NCBI GenBank assembly: GCA_002715465.1
Contig: PAYY01000008.1
Coordinates: 1-10,427 of the forward strand
Direction: 5' to 3'
Source: Fidelibacterota bacterium
Lineage (GTDB): Bacteria; Marinisomatota; Marinisomatia; Marinisomatales; S15-B10
DNA length: 10,427 nt
The notes beneath the pieces were generated by a model. That model was given only the letters and a program-made list of their open reading frames with translations. It searched no databases and was not told the origin of the DNA. Of the stretch, positions 7,382-10,427 are shown piece after piece. The translations under genes and the position numbers were made by a program. Within the stretch, counting starts at the first letter, position 1, and the number at the start of each line of letters is the position of its first letter.

Positions 7382-8692
7382 ATGATATTAAACTCTGAAA
7401 ATAGTAACAAAATACGAATTTCTGGATATGCTTCTCATTATGAGGCTGAACCTTTGATCAAACCATTTGGATTTAAAGGAAATATGATTTCTAATGCTTG
7501 GCAAGTAGCCGTTATGCTCCAGAGTGATGAAGGTCATAGGAAAATTGGACTTTCTACCCAAAGTGTTCTTTGGTCTGATCCCAGTGTATTTGTTGAGCAT
7601 TCCGAAAATGATGGAAACTCCTTAATGTATTCAATTACAAAATATGCACTTAAGCTAATTAAGAATACTAACTATAACGATCCAATTGAGTTACTTGAAA
7701 ATATCTTTGAAGATGTTTTCTCATACGCTAAAAAAATAACCGGGCATAGCAACTTAAAAAAAACCTTTGTTTTGAATGCTTTAGTTGGTCTTGATAATGC
7801 AGCTTGGCTACTCTATGCTTCTAAAAATGGGATAAACAACTTTGATGAAATGATTCCATCAATCTATAGAGAAGGATTACCGGAAAAGCATACAAAGGTT
7901 GTTAGCATTCCAGTGGTTGGGTATGGAACACCAATTAATGATATAATCCAAATGACTAAAGAAGGTTTTTTTATTATGAAAATAAAGATTGGTTCGCCAG
8001 GGACTCAATCTGAGATGCTTGAAAAAGATAAAGAATATTTAAAAGCTATTCATGAAGCAATTGGAAATTTAGAAATACCTCATCTTCCCAATGGAAAGAT
8101 TCCGTACTATTTTGATGCAAATGGACGTTATGAAAATAAAGATATAATGATGCGCTTTTTAGATTATGCAGAACAAATTGGTGCTATAGATCAAATTGCT
8201 GTTCTTGAAGAACCCTTTAATGATGATTATCAGGAAAATGTTACGGATATAACTGAAAGAGGACCTAGAGTTGCAGCTGATGAAAGCTCACACACCGATA
8301 AAGATACTAAGTTACGCATAGAACAGGGTTATAACATGATTGCTTTAAAGGCAATTGCTAAAACACTTAGTATGACTTTAAAAATAGCCCGTTTAGCACT
8401 TGAATATAAAATCCCATGTTTCTGTGCTGATTTAACTGTAAATCCCATACTTGTAGATTGGAATAAATGTATTGCAGCACGTCTTCCAAGTTTTTCTGAT
8501 TTCAATTTAGGTCTTCAAGAAACCAATGGTTGGCAAAATTATAAAAACTGGGAAAAAATGTGTACTTATCACCCACTTCCTAATGCCTCTTGGATAAAAA
8601 CTAGAAATGGCGTTTATGAAACAGATGAATCTTTTTTTGAAGAAAGTGGGGGCATTTTTCTTCCATCCCCTCACTATGAAAAAATTTTCTAG
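7382..8692 (+). CDS. enolase-superfamily enzyme, muconate-lactonizing/dipeptide-epimerase-like
   Basis: 436 aa, no signal peptide, so cytoplasmic. The superfamily's catalytic set is complete and in order: K200-I-K202 at the end of strand 2; metal ligands D245 (FDANGR), E276 or E277 (LEEPF) and D300 (AADES); and general base K323 (IALKAIAKT) on strand 6. The K-x-K plus strand-6 Lys arrangement places it with the MLE subgroup (cycloisomerases, o-succinylbenzoate synthases, dipeptide epimerases) rather than with mandelate racemase or D-gluconate dehydratases, which use His bases. It removes the alpha-proton of a carboxylate to give an epimer or an elimination product. It is longer than the usual 350-400 aa; the N-terminal capping domain, which sets specificity, carries the excess. 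No Shine-Dalgarno is evident, and its TAG stop touches the next start, suggesting coupled translation. Confidence 0.88.
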   Translation: MILNSENSNKIRISGYASHYEAEPLIKPFGFKGNMISNAWQVAVMLQSDEGHRKIGLSTQSVLWSDPSVFVEHSENDGNSLMYSITKYALKLIKNTNYNDPIELLENIFEDVFSYAKKITGHSNLKKTFVLNALVGLDNAAWLLYASKNGINNFDEMIPSIYREGLPEKHTKVVSIPVVGYGTPINDIIQMTKEGFFIMKIKIGSPGTQSEMLEKDKEYLKAIHEAIGNLEIPHLPNGKIPYYFDANGRYENKDIMMRFLDYAEQIGAIDQIAVLEEPFNDDYQENVTDITERGPRVAADESSHTDKDTKLRIEQGYNMIALKAIAKTLSMTLKIARLALEYKIPCFCADLTVNPILVDWNKCIAARLPSFSDFNLGLQETNGWQNYKNWEKMCTYHPLPNASWIKTRNGVYETDESFFEESGGIFLPSPHYEKIF

Positions 8693-8694
8693 TG

Positions 8695-9144
8695 ATGACA
8701 ACAAAATATGCTCATATAAATATCATTGCGAAAGACTGGCAATTACTATGTGAATTTTACCAAGAAATATTTGAGTGTGTGCCAGTTAGCACTGAACGTA
8801 ATCATCATGGAGAATCCGTAGATAAACTAACTGGTATTTCAAAAGTAAGAGTGAAGGGGCGCCATTTAAGAGTCCCTGGGTATGGTGAACATGCTCCTAC
8901 TATAGAAATTTTTTCATTTAGTCAAGCTGGGCAAGACTCTCCAAAAATATTAAACCGACCAGGTTTTTCTCATATGGCGTTTGAAGTTGATGATTTGGAT
9001 CAAAGGAGAGAAAAAATTAAAGCATTCGGAGGGTCAGATTATGGTGAAAAAGTTACCCTTGATATTTCCGGTGCTGGTAAACTCACTTTAATATATATGA
9101 CTGACCCAGAAGGGAATATCATAGAACTTCAGAAATGGCACTAA
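8695..9144 (+). CDS. VOC-superfamily (glyoxalase/dioxygenase fold) metalloprotein
   Basis: 149 aa, a single VOC unit of two beta-alpha-beta-beta-beta modules. The likely metal ligands are all present: H7 (YAHINI), E71 (PTIEIF), H93 (GFSHMAFEV) and E144 (NIIELQKW). The DPEGN turn (137-141) before the last Glu is characteristic. This His/Glu set fits glyoxalase I, methylmalonyl-CoA epimerase and related lyases/isomerases better than extradiol dioxygenases. The reaction is therefore probably metal-assisted proton transfer on a small carbonyl compound. The start could also be the GTG at 8692, whose G is the last base of the preceding TAG stop; I chose the ATG three bases later. No Shine-Dalgarno is visible, so translation is probably coupled to the upstream gene. 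It is cytoplasmic and may act on the enolase-family product. Confidence 0.85.
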   Translation: MTTKYAHINIIAKDWQLLCEFYQEIFECVPVSTERNHHGESVDKLTGISKVRVKGRHLRVPGYGEHAPTIEIFSFSQAGQDSPKILNRPGFSHMAFEVDDLDQRREKIKAFGGSDYGEKVTLDISGAGKLTLIYMTDPEGNIIELQKWH

Positions 9145-9163
9145 AGTGATCATAGTGAAAGAA

Positions 9164-10033
9164 ATGAGGCAAAAAAATACTATGATTCATTTTCTTTTTT
9201 ATTGTTTTTTATTTTCCTTTTCATTTCTTCTGGGTCAAGACAATAATAATTGGCTAAATATTAAACTTCGAGAAAGAATTCTGATCGACAAGAATCAAAA
9301 TAAGTTCCAATTAAATGAAAAAGAGGTTAATTGGAATCTAAACAAAACCGCCATTATTATTATTGATATGTGGGATAATCATCATTGTAAAAGTGCTGCG
9401 CGTCGAGTTGCTGAAATGGCTCCATATATGAATCAAGTTTTGAAAACAGCACGTAGTAAAGGAGTATTTATTATTCACGCCCCAAGTGACTGCATGGAAT
9501 ACTACAAAACCACTACTCAAAGAAAACGCGCAGAAAAATCTCCTTTTATTAACGCTAATATTAATTTCGAATGGAACTCTTTTAATCCAAAAAAGGAGGG
9601 GTATTTATCTTCTGAGTTGGAAAAAGAAGGGTGCTCCTGTGATACTCCAGAACCTTGCGGCCCATCTTATAAAGCATGGAGCCGACAAATTGAAACTATC
9701 GATATTTATGGGGCTGATGCTATCTCTGATGATGGTCAGGAAATATACAATCTCTTAGAAGAACGAAAGATAGATAATGTCATAATCATGGGAGTTCATA
9801 CTAATCGTTGTGTGCTAGGGAGACCATTTGGTATTCGCCAGATGAATTATACAGACCGAAATGTTGTCCTTTGTAGAGACCTTACTGATTCATATCATAG
9901 AGACCCAGGTAAACATTTTGCTGGATTAAAATTAATAATCCAACATATTGAAAAATATTGGTGCCCAACAATTACTAGTGCAAGCATAACCAAAGCTCCT
10001 CCATTCATATTCAAAGAACAAGATAGGAGATAA
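9164..10033 (+). CDS. secreted isochorismatase-family cysteine hydrolase
   Basis: 289 aa from the chosen ATG. Residues 1-25 form a signal peptide (MRQKN, a long Phe/Leu core, then LLGQ). The mature part has the isochorismatase-like Rossmann fold: IIIIDMWDNHHC (64-75; D68 the likely catalytic Asp), strand FIIHAPSD, and GVHTNRCVLGRPFG with the presumed nucleophile C216. RDLTDSYHRDP and HIEKYWCPTI near the end match a subfamily of exported isochorismatase-like proteins I recall from Bacteroidota and PVC bacteria. The usual active-site Lys between Asp and Cys is not at its expected place (TIDIYGADAIS there). A Cys-rich insertion, GCSCDTPEPCGP, lies mid-chain. The substrate is unknown; amide or ester hydrolysis in the periplasm is likely. 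A GTG at 9146, two bases after the VOC stop, and an ATG at 9182 are alternative starts. Confidence 0.83.
   Translation: MRQKNTMIHFLFYCFLFSFSFLLGQDNNNWLNIKLRERILIDKNQNKFQLNEKEVNWNLNKTAIIIIDMWDNHHCKSAARRVAEMAPYMNQVLKTARSKGVFIIHAPSDCMEYYKTTTQRKRAEKSPFINANINFEWNSFNPKKEGYLSSELEKEGCSCDTPEPCGPSYKAWSRQIETIDIYGADAISDDGQEIYNLLEERKIDNVIIMGVHTNRCVLGRPFGIRQMNYTDRNVVLCRDLTDSYHRDPGKHFAGLKLIIQHIEKYWCPTITSASITKAPPFIFKEQDRR
10025..10029 (+). promoter_or_regulatory. Shine-Dalgarno AGGAG of the Tat-exported TIM-barrel gene
   Basis: AGGAG lies eight bases before the ATG at 10038 and inside the last codons of the isochorismatase-family gene. It is the strongest ribosome-binding site in the plus-strand operon and fixes the start of the last gene. 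Confidence 0.75.
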
Positions 10034-10037
10034 ACCA

Positions 10038-10427
10038 ATGACTTTTCAGTCTCATAAAAAGTCAAAATCATTCTTTAGTCGTCGAGACTTTATGAAAATT
10101 TCAGGTGCTAGTCTCGTATCTAGTGCTTTTATAAAACCCTCATTTAAAAAGAAGGACCTCTCCATAAATATTTTTTCTAAACATCTACAAGCCTTCAATT
10201 ATAATGAAATGTCTTCTTTTGCTTCGGAAGTTGGATTTGAAGGTGTTGATTTAACAGTTCGTCCTGGAGGGCACGTCTTACCTGAACGAGTAAGTAAAGA
10301 TTTACCTAAAGCTGTGGAAAGTATCCGTAAGGCTGGGCTATCTATTGACATGATAACTACAAGTGTAAAGGATGCCAATGATCCTGAACATAAACGAGTG
10401 CTTGAAGTAGCATCTGAATTAGGAATA
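10038..10427 (+). CDS. Tat-exported xylose-isomerase-like TIM-barrel protein, N-terminal part
   Basis: 130 codons are visible and the frame is open to the right edge, so the gene continues outside. It starts at an ATG four bases after the preceding stop with an AGGAG site. The N-terminus carries a twin-arginine signal: SRRDFMKISG (14-23; R15, R16), then a mild hydrophobic stretch (ASLVSSAFI). The mature part begins LSINIFSKHL, then NYNEMSSFASEVGFEGVDLTV and VSKDLPKAVESIRKAGLSIDM. This is the first two beta-alpha units of the sugar phosphate isomerase/epimerase TIM barrel; the GFEGVDL block is the same element as GFSGVEP in the minus-strand paralogue. Metal ligands lie beyond the edge. Tat export implies folding, perhaps with metal, before transport, so it probably acts in the periplasm with the cytochrome/propeller protein. 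Confidence 0.85.
   Translation, partial: MTFQSHKKSKSFFSRRDFMKISGASLVSSAFIKPSFKKKDLSINIFSKHLQAFNYNEMSSFASEVGFEGVDLTVRPGGHVLPERVSKDLPKAVESIRKAGLSIDMITTSVKDANDPEHKRVLEVASELGI

Noticed and set aside
7388..7600. Open frame of 70 codons on the minus strand at the start of the enolase-superfamily gene
   Set aside because: Antisense to a clear coding region, with no ribosome site or motif.
8507..8704. Open frame of 65 codons on the minus strand at the end of the enolase-superfamily gene
   Set aside because: Antisense shadow covering the conserved C-terminus of the real gene.
9338..9758. Two further open frames (minus 9338-9520, plus 9486-9758) inside the isochorismatase-family gene
   Set aside because: Both are in other frames of a gene with clear catalytic motifs; neither shows independent coding evidence.
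1..10427. tRNA or rRNA genes, CRISPR array, insertion sequence, integrase or phage genes
   Set aside because: No cloverleaf, spaced direct repeats, transposase motifs or terminal inverted repeats were seen on either strand.

Overview
The window is AT-rich (roughly one third G+C by eye), gene-dense chromosomal DNA from what looks like an uncultured, probably marine bacterium. A DUF5916-type tail, secreted proteins whose signal peptides end in SQ or GQ, and a cytochrome c/beta-propeller protein of the kind common in Bacteroidota, Marinimicrobia and Planctomycetes-Verrucomicrobia point to the Bacteroidota/Marinimicrobia neighbourhood. Some starts have clear Shine-Dalgarno sequences (AGGAG, AAGGAAG, GAGGAA) and others have none. 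No ribosomal or other phylogenetic marker is present, so the placement is inference.

Layout. Bases 2-403 are the 3' end of a plus-strand outer-membrane-like protein. It converges on a five-gene minus-strand group (4928 down to 458). In transcription order this encodes a 347-aa TIM-barrel isomerase-like protein, a 272-aa IolE/IolI-like TIM-barrel protein, DhaK, DhaL, and a methyltransferase-fold protein with a signal peptide. An 86-bp divergent intergenic region (4929-5014) holds a candidate inverted-repeat operator. From 5015 a tightly packed plus-strand operon runs off the right edge. It encodes a secreted cytochrome c/beta-propeller dehydrogenase-like protein, an enolase-superfamily enzyme, a VOC-fold protein, a secreted isochorismatase-family hydrolase, and the start of a Tat-exported TIM-barrel protein.

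How the genes may work together. The two divergent operons look like one carbohydrate or sugar-acid utilisation locus split between envelope and cytoplasm. In the envelope, the cytochrome/propeller protein could oxidise a polyol or sugar and pass electrons to a c-type cytochrome chain, and the Tat-exported TIM barrel could act on the product. In the cytoplasm, two TIM-barrel isomerases/epimerases and an enolase-superfamily acid-sugar or dipeptide-type enzyme would rearrange the intermediates. The DhaK/DhaL pair would phosphorylate a short ketose (dihydroxyacetone or an erythrulose-like C4 ketose). Each family assignment rests on visible motifs. The pathway and its substrate are inference.

I saw no tRNA, rRNA, CRISPR array, insertion sequence or phage gene, and no gene-free stretch longer than about 90 bases.
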